Source: Rubrobacter taiwanensis | GTDB lineage: Bacteria; Actinomycetota; Rubrobacteria; Rubrobacterales; Rubrobacteraceae | Direction: 5' to 3' | Length of the DNA: 47,998 nucleotides | Assembly (NCBI RefSeq): GCF_004337705.1 | Contig: NZ_SKBU01000042.1 | Location: 1 to 47,998 of the forward strand | Shown: one piece after another, positions 23,848-32,129 of the stretch | Layout: each line of letters starts with the position of its first letter | Numbering within the stretch: position 1 is the stretch's first letter | Position numbers and translations under genes: made by a program | Notes under the pieces: generated by a model | Databases searched by the model: none | Seen by the model: only the letters and a program-made list of their open reading frames with translations | Told to the model about the DNA's origin: nothing

Positions 23848-24654
23848 TTGGCGACGCTCAAGACGGAAGATCTCAGCCTCTCCTACGACGGCGAGAGGGT
23901 CATAAGGGAGCTCTCGCTCGAGATCCCGCCCGGCAGGATCACGGCTATCGTCGGCCCGAACGGGTGCGGCAAGTCCACCCTGCTCAAGGGCATGGCCCGG
24001 CTGCTCAAACCCAAGGGCGGCTCGGTCTACCTCGACGGGGAGGCCATAGCGAAGATGCCCACCAAAGAGGTTGCAAAGAGGCTCGGCATCCTCTCGCAGG
24101 GGCCGGTCGCCCCGGAGGGCCTGACCGTGCGCGAGCTCGTCGCCCAGGGGCGCTACCCGCACCAGAGCTGGTTCCAGCAGTGGAGCAGGGAGGACGAGCG
24201 CATCTCGGCCAGGGCCCTAAAGATCACGGGCATGACCGCCTTCGCCGACCGGCCTCTGGATACCCTCTCCGGCGGGCAGCGGCAGCGGGCCTGGATCGCG
24301 ATGGCCCTCGCCCAGGATACCGAGATCTTGCTGCTGGACGAGCCGACCACCTTCCTGGACATGGCGCACCAGCTGGAGGTCCTGCACCTGCTCGAACGCC
24401 TGAACGCCGAGGAGGACCGGACCATCCTCATGGTCGTCCACGACCTCAACCACGCCGCGCGCTACGCGCACCACATCGTCGCCATCGCGGCCGGCCGGGT
24501 CTTCACCTCCGGCTCCCCGGCCGCGGTGGTTACGCCCGACGTGCTGCGCGAGGTCTTCAACGTGGAGGCGGACATAGTCCCCGACCCGCGCACCGGTGCT
24601 CCACTCTGCATCCCGCACGGCCTCAGTTCCGCCGCTCCCCAGAAGGTAGGCTAG
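23848..24654 (+). CDS. Iron-siderophore ABC transporter ATP-binding protein (FecE/FepC type)
   Basis: A 268-residue ATPase: Walker [20 protein letters not shown], signature [17 protein letters not shown], Walker [12 protein letters not shown] and [12 protein letters not shown], all specific to the FepC subfamily. The TTG start has AAGGAGG 9 bases upstream. The sucrase/ferredoxin-like gene begins at once after the stop (GTG at 24656), so it belongs to the same operon. Confidence 0.95.
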   Translation: MATLKTEDLSLSYDGERVIRELSLEIPPGRITAIVGPNGCGKSTLLKGMARLLKPKGGSVYLDGEAIAKMPTKEVAKRLGILSQGPVAPEGLTVRELVAQGRYPHQSWFQQWSREDERISARALKITGMTAFADRPLDTLSGGQRQRAWIAMALAQDTEILLLDEPTTFLDMAHQLEVLHLLERLNAEEDRTILMVVHDLNHAARYAHHIVAIAAGRVFTSGSPAAVVTPDVLREVFNVEADIVPDPRTGAPLCIPHGLSSAAPQKVG

Positions 24655-24655
24655 G

Positions 24656-25621
24656 GTGGCTTACCCGAAGAACCAGCTCTGCTCCGTGATCTCGCGCAAC
24701 AACGGCGACGATCCCATCGGCTCGGCCACCCCGTTCGACGGCTGCCTGATGGTCGAGGTCCCGCCGCCCTGGCGAGAGGACGTGGCCGACTCGAAGCACT
24801 TCCCGGCGGGCCTGTGGGACGTGGTGCGGCGCGTCTGGGACGCGGGACACCTCGGGAAGTTCGCCGCACTCCTGCCCGACGAGGAGCACTCCGTCCCGGA
24901 CCACACCCGCGTCTTCTACTGGCGGCGGCCAGCCGAGGCTTTCGCCGCGTACGAGAAGGAAGAGTTCGTGGTGCCGGCGGCAGAGCTGGTCCCCTTCCTG
25001 AAGTCGTACTTCGAGCGGCCCGGAGAGCTGGCCCGCTTCGAGGAGTACCGGCGGGACACCGCCAGCGTCCGGGACCTCGTCGTCTGTACCCACGGCAGCC
25101 GGGACGTCTGCTGCGGCAGGTTCGGCTATCCCGTCTACCGGGAGCTGAAGCGCGGCTACGCCTCGGACGAGCTGCGGGTCTGGCGCTCCAGCCACCTCGG
25201 CGGCCACCGCTTCGCCCCGACGCTCATGGACTTCCCGGAAGGCCGCTACTGGGGTCACGTCGAGGAAGACGCGCTGGAGAACATAGTCCGGCGCACCGGC
25301 GAGTTCGCGGAGGCCGGGCGCTTCTACCGCGGCTGGGCCGGGCTCGGGAGCAAGTTCGAGCAGATCGCCGAGCGCGAGATCCTGATCCGCGAAGGCTGGC
25401 GGTGGACGCGATACGCCAAGCGCGGGAAGCTCCTGGAGGTAGACGACGAGGAGACCGCCGCGACCGTGCGCATAGACTTCACCGCCGCCACCGGCGAGCC
25501 CGGCGCCTACGAAGCTGACATACGAGCCGCCGGCAGCGTCCTGACCCTCGCCAGCTCCGGGGCCGGGCCGCTGGACGAGGTGACCCAATACCGGGTCGAA
25601 CGCCTGGAGAAGATCTCCTAG
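24656..25621 (+). CDS. Sucrase/ferredoxin-like (Suc_Fer) Fe-S protein
   Basis: A 321-residue protein of the Suc/Fer-like family, a thioredoxin-fold [2Fe-2S] domain. The diagnostic CTHGSRDVCCGRFG cysteine motif (about residues 142-155) is followed by HLGGHRFAPT with the His used as a cluster ligand in relatives. Family members occur next to siderophore transporters, and a role in reducing ferric siderophores after uptake is plausible but inferred. The GTG start lies one base after the ATPase stop. Confidence 0.87.
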   Translation: MAYPKNQLCSVISRNNGDDPIGSATPFDGCLMVEVPPPWREDVADSKHFPAGLWDVVRRVWDAGHLGKFAALLPDEEHSVPDHTRVFYWRRPAEAFAAYEKEEFVVPAAELVPFLKSYFERPGELARFEEYRRDTASVRDLVVCTHGSRDVCCGRFGYPVYRELKRGYASDELRVWRSSHLGGHRFAPTLMDFPEGRYWGHVEEDALENIVRRTGEFAEAGRFYRGWAGLGSKFEQIAEREILIREGWRWTRYAKRGKLLEVDDEETAATVRIDFTAATGEPGAYEADIRAAGSVLTLASSGAGPLDEVTQYRVERLEKIS

Positions 25622-25682
25622 AGAGGGCGCTCGCCGGAGACGGGAGCAACGGTGCCCAGCACGACCACAATGGCCGGAGGGA

Positions 25683-25712
25683 GCTGGATCGCCTCCCCAG
25701 GGGCGATCCAGC
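25683..25712 (+). promoter_or_regulatory. Strong intergenic hairpin
   Basis: GCTGGATCGCC (25683-25693) and GGCGATCCAGC (25702-25712) are perfect 11-bp arms around an 8-base loop. It lies 61 bases after the Suc/Fer stop and 38 bases before a remnant gene. No T tract follows on either strand. It could be an RNA processing or partial termination point between transport and synthesis genes, or a relic of recombination. Confidence 0.55.
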
Positions 25713-25750
25713 AAGAGACCGGCGAACCTCTTCGGGAAAGGATTCACGCC

Positions 25751-25999
25751 GTGACGCAGACTATAGACGAGCCGCCGGGTTTCCCGTCCCTACCGGAAGT
25801 GGACGGCGCGCCGCGCCGGGAGTTCCCGGTCGCAGCCGCCGAGAGCGTGCCGGATAACCCCCTGTTGCGGCAGATCCCCGCCCTCCGCAACGGCGAGGCG
25901 CACCGGGCCGGCGTGGCGCAGTGGATGAATTCCGGTGGCCTGCGCTCCGCCCACCTCGCCCTCGACGTTATCGAGGAACACCTCACCCGAGAAGGGTGA
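25751..25999 (+). pseudogene. Internally deleted FecB-type binding-protein remnant (82 codons)
   Basis: The open frame encodes FPSLPEVDGAPRREF at its start, matching the PPLPEIDxxTRREF leader of the Tat-lipoproteins at 29853, 30942 and 32653. It ends with NPLLRQIPALRNGEAHRAG and SGGLRSAHLALDVIEEHL, the C-terminal lobe of FecB-type binding proteins. The whole ligand-binding middle and the lipobox are missing. The reading frame is still intact, so a short protein may be made from GTG 25751, which has GGGAAAGG ahead. A longer GTG start at 25652 would run through the hairpin. I interpret it as a decayed paralogue. Confidence 0.6.
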
Positions 26000-26017
26000 G
26001 CTCCGGGAGAGCCCGAG

Positions 26018-27949
26018 ATGCTTCAGGAGCCCGAAACAGCCCCGCCCGTCCGGCTCTCCGCCGCAGAGACCCGTTTCCTCAACGGACTGCGCTCCTCCCG
26101 CCCGGACCTCGCCGAGCCCTGGCTCGCGAACCTCCCGCGGGCCCGACGGGCCGCGCTCCACCGCCTGCTCCAGGGCTTCCTGATGGAGAACATCGGCGGC
26201 GTGGCCGAAGGGGGTTCGTGGCGGGACGGCGAAATGATTCTCCCCCTTCCTGGCGGCAGGACCCTCCGCCACCCCTGCTCGCGGCGCTACCTCTCCGGGC
26301 GCTTCGACCCGGCCGGAGGCGAGGCCCTGCTCGCAGGAGCCGGTGGCGTAGAGCGCGTCGAGAGTCCTTCGCGCCTGCTGGAGGTCTTCGCGGAGGAGGC
26401 GTTGCTGCCGGAGGGCGCCGACCCCACCCGCTTCCGCTCCGAGCTGGAGAACGGCGTCGCCAACCACGCGCTCTCCCTGGTCGGAGCCCGGAGGCGGCAG
26501 CGCGAGCTAGCGGCAACGGCGAGGGGTCTCGGGGCCGGCTCCTCGCTCGCGCTGGCACGAGCTCTCGCCGGAGAGATCGAGGGCTTCAGCCCGCTGGCCT
26601 TCTTCGAGCAGCTCGTCTCGGAGGGGCACCCGCTGCACCCCTGCGCGAAGCTCAAGGCCGGCCTCGCAGCGGCGGAGGCCGTCCGCTACTCGCCGGAGTG
26701 GGGCGTTGTCGTGGACCTCGCGCTCGCGGCGGTGCGCGAAGACGTCTGCCGGGAGGTCTCCTGCGATGGGAGCTTGCGGGAGATACTCTTGGGGGAGCAC
26801 CCGGGAGCCGGGCGCGCCTTCGAAGCGGCGCTGCGGGAGCGTGGCCTGGACCCCGCCCGCTACGTCCCGATCCCCCTCCATCCCTGGCAGCTGGAGAACA
26901 CCCTGCCCCGCCTCTACTCTGGGGCACAAGCGCGCGGGGAGGTCGTGCCGGTCCCGGAGGCCCGCATCCCGGCCCGGCCCCTGATGTCCTTCCGCTCCCT
27001 GGCTCCGGCCGGCGGCGGGCACCACGTAAAGACCGCCGTGGACCTCCGGCTGACGAACGCCGTCCGCACCGTCTCGCGGGGCTCGGTGGAGAACGCCGCG
27101 GAGCTGACGCGGGTGCTGCGCGAGGTGCGGCGGCGGGAGGGGTTCGGGGAGCGCTTCGCCGTCCTGGAGGAGCGGGCCGGAGCGTACTACGACCCCCCGG
27201 CGGAGACGAACGAGGACCGGCCGTTGCTGGCGAAGAACCTCGCGGCGATCCTGCGCGAAGACCCCTGGTCCCGCCTGCGCTCCGGCGAGCTCGCGATGCC
27301 CGCGGCGGCCCTGCTCGCCGAGTCCCCGGCCGGAGGCCCCGTGCTCGCCGAGGTCGTAGAGGAGTTCGCCCACACGATGGGGCTCCGTTGTATAGAGGAG
27401 GCAGCCGAGCGCTTCTTCCGGCGCTACTGCGCGGTTGCTCTGCCCGGCTTCCTCACGCTCATGAGCCGGTACGGGATCGGGCTGGAGGGCCACCTGCAGA
27501 ACTGCCTCCCCGTCTTCCGCGAGGGCGTCCCCGTCCGGATGCTCGTCCGCGACTTCGGCGGCGTGCGGGTGTTGCGCGGCCGGCTCCGGGCGCGGGGGCT
27601 CGGCGCGAGCCTCTACCCCGGCTCCGACGTGGCGGCCCGGGACGAGAGAGACCTGCGGGCCAAGGTCTTCTACCCGCTCTTCCTGAACCACCTCGGAGAG
27701 CTCGCCGCCGGCCTCTCCCGCACCCTCGACGCCGGCGAGGCTCGCTACTGGAGCGTGGCCGCCAGAGTCTGCCGCGAGGTCTACGCCGGGTTGCGGCGGG
27801 ATCCGGCAGCTCGGGCGGACGAGCGCGCGCTCTTCGCCCCGAAGATGCCCCTCAAGGCCCTCGCCACCATGCGCCTCCTCGGGAACGTGACGGACTACGT
27901 CTACGCGGAGGTCCCCAACCCCCTGGCAATCGTGGAAGGGAGGAGATGA
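26018..27949 (+). CDS. IucA/IucC-family NIS siderophore synthetase 1
   Basis: A 643-residue NRPS-independent siderophore synthetase that uses ATP to condense a carboxylate such as citrate with an amine or hydroxamate. Family landmarks: EQLVSEGHPLHPCAKLKAG, IPLHPWQLENTLP, HHVKTAVDLRLTNAVRT, then FLTLMSRYGIGLEGHLQNC and VRMLVRDFGG from the FhuF-like C-terminal region. Full length for the family. Its TGA overlaps the ATG of the second synthetase. Substrates cannot be read from sequence. Confidence 0.94.
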   Translation: MLQEPETAPPVRLSAAETRFLNGLRSSRPDLAEPWLANLPRARRAALHRLLQGFLMENIGGVAEGGSWRDGEMILPLPGGRTLRHPCSRRYLSGRFDPAGGEALLAGAGGVERVESPSRLLEVFAEEALLPEGADPTRFRSELENGVANHALSLVGARRRQRELAATARGLGAGSSLALARALAGEIEGFSPLAFFEQLVSEGHPLHPCAKLKAGLAAAEAVRYSPEWGVVVDLALAAVREDVCREVSCDGSLREILLGEHPGAGRAFEAALRERGLDPARYVPIPLHPWQLENTLPRLYSGAQARGEVVPVPEARIPARPLMSFRSLAPAGGGHHVKTAVDLRLTNAVRTVSRGSVENAAELTRVLREVRRREGFGERFAVLEERAGAYYDPPAETNEDRPLLAKNLAAILREDPWSRLRSGELAMPAAALLAESPAGGPVLAEVVEEFAHTMGLRCIEEAAERFFRRYCAVALPGFLTLMSRYGIGLEGHLQNCLPVFREGVPVRMLVRDFGGVRVLRGRLRARGLGASLYPGSDVAARDERDLRAKVFYPLFLNHLGELAAGLSRTLDAGEARYWSVAARVCREVYAGLRRDPAARADERALFAPKMPLKALATMRLLGNVTDYVYAEVPNPLAIVEGRR

Positions 27950-29856
27950 GCCCTCCGGTCGCCGGCAGCCGCCTGCGGGAGACCCCGGAAGCCCGGGTGC
28001 TGCGCTTCCTGGAGGAGGAGCGGCCGGAGCTCGCGGGAGCGTTCCGGGAGGCCCTCGGCGGAGCGCGGCGGGCCGTAATGCGGCGCCTCCTGGAGTCCGC
28101 CCTGCGCGAGGACCTCTGCGGGCTTCATTCCCGGCTCCGGTTGGACGGGGAGCTGGCGTCGGTGTCGCTCCCGGCAGAACGGCTCGTGTTCGGCGTAAAA
28201 ACGGTCCGCGCCTTCCGGCGCTTCGAGGTCGGGGAGGTGTGGCTCGTCGCGGGAGAGGCCGCGCGGCCGGCCGGATCCGCTACGGAGCTCATCTCCGCTC
28301 TCAGGGAAGCGGGAGAAGCGTCTCTGGCGTGGGACGGCCTGGAGCGGGAGCTTTCCAACGCCGCCGCCAACCTCGCCCTCGCCCGCGCCTACGCCGGGCA
28401 GGTGGGCGAACGTTTGCGCGAGCGGGCGGCGGGGCTGGGGGCCGGGGACTCCCTGGAGCTCGCAGCGCTGGAGGAGCTGCCCGCCGGGCTCTTCTTCGAG
28501 CGGCTGGGCGCGGAAGGCCACAACCTCCACCCGTCCGCGAAGACGAAGCTCGGGATGGAGCCCCGCGCCGTACTCCGCCACTCCCCGGAGTTGGACGGCG
28601 AGGCTCCGCTGCGCTTCGTAGCCGTCCACCGCGACCGCCTCCGCTCGGCGAGCGTGAGCGGCGAGGGCTTCGAGGAGGTGCTGGGCGCGCGGCTTCCGGG
28701 CGTGCGGGAGCGGGCGGCGGCGGAGCTCGCTGAGGCCGGGCTGCGGGCAGAGGACTACGCGCTCGTCCCGGTGCATCCCTGGCAGTACGAGCGGGTGCTG
28801 CCTGAGGTCTATGCCGGGGAGGTCGCCCGGCAGGAGGTAGTGCCGGTGCGGGGGGTCTGCGTGCCCGCCCGTGCGACGGCCTCGTTCAGGACGGTCGTGC
28901 CGGAGGGCGCGAGGCTCGCCGTCAAGGTCGCCGTCAGCAGCCAGATGACCTCTACGGTGCGCTCGATCTCCCCCCAGACCGCTCTCAATGCCCCGGAGAT
29001 CACCCGCATCCTCCGGGAGATAATGGCCCGCGAGCCGGACCTCGCGCGGACCTTCGTCCCGGTAAGCGAGCTCGCCGGAGTCCACTTCGCCGGGGATACC
29101 GGAGAGAAGCGCCGCTCTCTCTCCGCGGTGCTGCGGGAGGGTGTGGATAGCCACCTCGAGCCCGGGGACCTCCCCGTCGCCGGATGCGCCCTCTACGCGG
29201 AGTCTCCCGTGACGGGGAAGACGGTCCTCGCCGAGCTGGTCGAGGCGCACGCCTGCGCCACCGGCTCGGCGTCCCTCCAAGAGGCAGCCGTCTCCTTCGT
29301 CGGCGAGTACGCCGGCATCGCCGTCCCCGGCTTCCTCACCCTCATGAGCGTCTACGGCGTCGGCCTCGAAGGGCATTTGCAGAACTGCGTCCCCGTCTTC
29401 CGGCAGGGCCGTCCGGCGAAGCTGCTCTTCCGCGACTGGGGCGGGGCGAGGATCCACGCCGGCCGGCTAGAGCGGAGCGGGATAGAGGCCAATCTCGCGC
29501 CCGGCTCTCTCACCCTCGCCGACAGCGTGGGCGAGATGCGCCGCAAGGTCCTCTACACCGTCTTCCAGAACCACCTCGGAGAGGTCGTCCTGCAGGCGTC
29601 AAAAGGCTTCGGCGTCCCGGAGCGCGAGCTGTGGCGCGAGGTCCGCCGGGCGTGCGAGGAGGTCTTCCAGATCCTGGCGTCCCGCCCGGGGAGCGCCCCG
29701 AACACCCTCTCCGACAGGAGAGTGCTCTACGCCCCCGAAATCCCGCACAAGGCGCTCACCCGCATGCGCCTCGACCCCGGAAAAGGAGACATCTATGTGA
29801 GTGTGCCCAACCCTTTGTGCAAGGCCGGCCAACAAGAAAAGCGAGGAGGATCATGA
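27946..29856 (+). CDS. IucA/IucC-family NIS siderophore synthetase 2
   Basis: A 636-residue paralogue with the same blocks: ERLGAEGHNLHPSAKTKLGM, VPVHPWQYERVLPEVY, AVKVAVSSQMTSTVRSISP, then FLTLMSVYGVGLEGHLQNC and KLLFRDWGGARI. Two NIS synthetases in tandem usually carry out successive condensations on one scaffold. Start by ATGA overlap, ribosome binding site GGGAGG. No hydroxylase, decarboxylase or acyltransferase for the amine building block is present in the window. The end overlaps the decayed binding-protein gene by four bases. Confidence 0.94.
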   Translation: MSPPVAGSRLRETPEARVLRFLEEERPELAGAFREALGGARRAVMRRLLESALREDLCGLHSRLRLDGELASVSLPAERLVFGVKTVRAFRRFEVGEVWLVAGEAARPAGSATELISALREAGEASLAWDGLERELSNAAANLALARAYAGQVGERLRERAAGLGAGDSLELAALEELPAGLFFERLGAEGHNLHPSAKTKLGMEPRAVLRHSPELDGEAPLRFVAVHRDRLRSASVSGEGFEEVLGARLPGVRERAAAELAEAGLRAEDYALVPVHPWQYERVLPEVYAGEVARQEVVPVRGVCVPARATASFRTVVPEGARLAVKVAVSSQMTSTVRSISPQTALNAPEITRILREIMAREPDLARTFVPVSELAGVHFAGDTGEKRRSLSAVLREGVDSHLEPGDLPVAGCALYAESPVTGKTVLAELVEAHACATGSASLQEAAVSFVGEYAGIAVPGFLTLMSVYGVGLEGHLQNCVPVFRQGRPAKLLFRDWGGARIHAGRLERSGIEANLAPGSLTLADSVGEMRRKVLYTVFQNHLGEVVLQASKGFGVPERELWREVRRACEEVFQILASRPGSAPNTLSDRRVLYAPEIPHKALTRMRLDPGKGDIYVSVPNPLCKAGQQEKRGGS

Positions 29857-30266
29857 CGAGAACCACCGAACGGGCGCAAATCTTACCGCCCTTGCCCGAG
29901 ATAGACAACGTCACGCGCCGCGAGTTCCTGATCGGGGCCACCGGGTTGCTCTTGCTCCCGGCCGGGTGCGGCGGGAGCGCGTCGTCGTGGTGGACCGCCT
30001 CCAGGCTCTCACCGGCAACCCTCGGGGCCAGTTGGAGACGCTCGACCGGCTTATCGCCTACTTCAGCAAATCCCGTTGACCGTCCCGGCGAAAGAGGGAT
30101 TCTTGAGCGCCCGCGTGCTCGCGCTGCTCCGCCGCCGGACGCTCGGGCAGGCCATAGACCGGGGCATCGCGCAAAGAGACCTTGCGGACCTGAACCCGGT
30201 CGGGGCCCTCTTTCTGCCTGTCACCGCCGCCCCGCCTCAAGAGGTACCTGTCAGGAGGGGGCTTGA
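29853..30266 (+). pseudogene. Decayed binding-protein gene with foreign insert
   Basis: ATG 29853 (overlapping the synthetase stop, with GAGGAGG ahead) encodes LPPLPEIDNVTRREFLIGA and a lipobox PAGCGG, the Tat-lipoprotein leader shared with the downstream copies. After about 29965 coding character switches frame to an unrelated C-terminal fragment (RERVVVVDRLQALTG...AYFSKSR, stop at 30079). That stop overlaps a TTG opening another fragment (SARVLALLRRRTLGQAIDRG...). Around 30236-30250 the DNA could encode LKRYL, like the end of a FecB protein. I do not recognise the two inner fragments. The 420 bases after synthetase 2 hold only this wreckage. Confidence 0.5.
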
Positions 30267-30406
30267 TCTACACGAGCCTACAGACCCTCGTAGACCTCGT
30301 CGAGCGTAAGCTCCGTGTCCGGCGGGCAGGGTACGGGGAAACGCCCCACGTCCACAAGATCGGCCTTGCGCCAGAGGCCGTCCTCGCCCCGGAAGTGCCG
30401 CTCGAC
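30262..30406. repeat. Direct repeat A, copy 1 (Uma2 3' end)
   Basis: This 145-bp stretch recurs at 31985-32129 with a single mismatch seen by eye. It covers the shared C-terminal 43 codons of the two antisense Uma2 genes. Its left edge falls at the point where the decayed binding-protein gene ends. Confidence 0.85.
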
Positions 30407-30850
30407 TCGCTTGCGATCCTGCTCGATGATCAGGTACGCCTCTACGCTCGGGATCTGGCGGTATACCATCAGCTTCTCGCGACGGTCCGTGGAGGCGGTG
30501 TTCGGAGAGACGACCTCGACCACCAGGCACGGGGCGTCCTCGATGTAGGGGTCTTCGGGCTCTCTCCCGCAGACGACCATCACATCCGGGTAGTAGGCGA
30601 TGCCTCCGGGGATGACATCGCCGGCGACCTCCAACCTCACCGTCTCCATCGAGACCCGGCAAGGGCCTCCGGCGGCCGCGTCGGCAAGCCTGCGAAAGAT
30701 GTTGCCGCAGATGCGGTGGTGGCGCCGGGTAGCCCCGACCATAGCGTAGATCTCACCCGCCACGTACTCGTGGCGCACCGTGGCGCTCTCCTCGAGCTTG
30801 CGGTACTCCTCGATGCTCAGCGGCCCGTGCGGTGTGGCCTTCTCCGCCAT
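30278..30850 (-). CDS. Uma2-family (DUF820) PD-(D/E)XK nuclease-like protein 1
   Basis: A 190-residue protein with the Uma2 fold: SIEEYRKLEES, RHEYVAGEIYAM, YYPDVMVVCG (first Asp), LVVEVVSPNTAS (ExV) and REKLMVYRQIPSVEAYLII (Lys), the residues of a restriction-like nuclease site. Uma2 genes are abundant in cyanobacteria and some actinobacteria; function is not established. It lies antisense between binding-protein copies. A TATACT lies 6 bases before the ATG, so the message is probably leaderless. Confidence 0.88.
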   Translation of the reverse strand: MAEKATPHGPLSIEEYRKLEESATVRHEYVAGEIYAMVGATRRHHRICGNIFRRLADAAAGGPCRVSMETVRLEVAGDVIPGGIAYYPDVMVVCGREPEDPYIEDAPCLVVEVVSPNTASTDRREKLMVYRQIPSVEAYLIIEQDRKRVERHFRGEDGLWRKADLVDVGRFPVPCPPDTELTLDEVYEGL

Positions 30851-31060
30851 GTGCCCAGTATAGCTCACCAGACCCGTGCCCCACCCCGGAGAACCGCACC
30901 ACCGGATATGAAAGCCCGCCAGCGAACGAGAGGAGAAGGGCATGACGAAGGAGGCTGCAGAACGCGTGCGGACCTTACCGCCGCTGCCGGAGATAGACGA
31001 CGCGACGCGGAGGGAGTTCCTGATCGGGGCCGCCGGGCTGCTCCTGCTCCCAGCCGGGTG
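30828..31060. repeat. Direct repeat B, copy 1 (divergent promoter and signal peptide)
   Basis: This approximately 230-bp block recurs at about 32539-32768 with only scattered mismatches. It covers the Uma2 start, the intergenic promoter region and the first 40 or so codons (Tat signal and lipobox) of the binding protein. Sequence similarity falls sharply on both sides. Confidence 0.8.
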
Positions 31061-31989
31061 CGGGAGCGACGGAGAGAGGGGAGGCAGCGAACCATCCGGC
31101 GAGACCCGCACGTTCGAGCACGCCTTCGGCGAGATCGAGATCCCCGTGAGTCCCAAGCGGGTGGCCGTCCTCACCGCGCACGCGCTGGACGCGGTGGTCG
31201 CGCTCGGCATCGAGCCGGTAGCGGGCGTTACCGGCTACAGCGAACTCTATGCCGGCGCACTCGAAGACGCCGAGGTGAAGTTCCCTAACCAGGAGCCGAA
31301 CCTGGAGGCCCTCGCCAGGGTCGAGCCCGACCTGATGCTAACGCTGGGGTTCGAGGGGGAGCTGTTCTTTGGAGACTACGAGAAGCTCTCCGAGATCGCG
31401 CCCACCGCCGTCTTCGACTGGACCTCCGACGGGGAATGGAAACCCCACTTCCGCTTCTGCGCCGACGCCCTGGGCCGCCTGGAAGAGGCGGAGGTCCTGA
31501 TCTCGGAGCTTCTGCGCCGACGCCCTGGGCCGCCTGGAAGAGGCGGAGGTCCTGATCTCGGACTACGAGGAGCGGGTGGTCCGGTTGCGGGAAGACCTGC
31601 CGCAATCCCCGGAGGAGACCGGGGTCGCCGTGTTGCAGGTGAGTTCTGAGTACGTAGCCAACTACAGCGGCGCGGATTCTTTCGCGGGCGCGATCGTGGA
31701 CGAGATCGGCTTCGCTCCGGCGCAGAACATACCGGATTATGAGATCTCTCTGGAATTGATTCCCGACATAGACGCCGACCACATCTTCGTCCACGCTGCC
31801 GTCTCCGAAGAAGAGGATGCCGACGAGGTTTTGGATACGCTCCTATCCGAGCCTCTTTGGCAGCGCAACCCTGCGGTGAGAGAGGATCGAGCCTACGTCG
31901 TCGGCGAGCACTGGTACGGCTTCGGGCTGGTCGCGGCGAACGCAGTCCTTGACGACCTTGAGAAGTACCTGTTCGAAGAGAGGTCTTGA
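30942..31989 (+). pseudogene. FecB-type siderophore-binding lipoprotein gene, frameshifted by a 55-bp tandem duplication
   Basis: The frame from ATG 30942 encodes a Tat signal (TRREFLIGAAGLLLLPAGC) and a FecB-type first lobe (RVAVLTAHALDAVVALG, ARVEPDLMLTLG, YEKLSEIAPT). At 31454-31563 a 55-bp unit is present twice in exact tandem; 55 is not a multiple of three, so the original frame ends at 31649 after unrelated residues. The second lobe continues in the shifted frame to 31989 (SEPLWQRNPAVREDRAYVV, AVLDDLEKYL). Removing one unit restores a normal protein of about 330 residues. It could be a recent mutation, a reversible on/off switch or an assembly error. The ribosome binding site is GAGGAGAAGG. 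Confidence 0.88.
31454..31563. repeat. Exact 55-bp tandem duplication
   Basis: Copies 31454-31508 and 31509-31563 are identical over all 55 bases, each beginning GCTTCTGCGCCGACGCC. The duplication lies inside the binding-protein gene at 30942 and changes its frame. The lack of any divergence indicates a very recent event. Confidence 0.95.
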
Positions 31990-32129
31990 TCTACGCGAGC
32001 CTACAGACCCTCGTAGACCTCGTCGAGCGTAAGCTCCGTGTCCGGCGGGCAGGGTACGGGGAAACGCCCCACGTCCACAAGATCGGCCTTGCGCCAGAGG
32101 CCGTCCTCGCCCCGGAAGTGCCGCTCGAC
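31985..32129. repeat. Direct repeat A, copy 2 (Uma2 3' end)
   Basis: Second copy of the 145-bp block first seen at 30262-30406, offset 1723 bp. It begins inside the last codons of the upstream binding-protein gene and encodes the end of the second Uma2 protein. Confidence 0.85.

Noticed and set aside
25921-27945. The upstream part of the 1311-codon plus frame ending in NIS synthetase 2
   Set aside because: Before 27946 it is an out-of-frame shadow of synthetase 1; synthetase 2 begins at the ATGA overlap.
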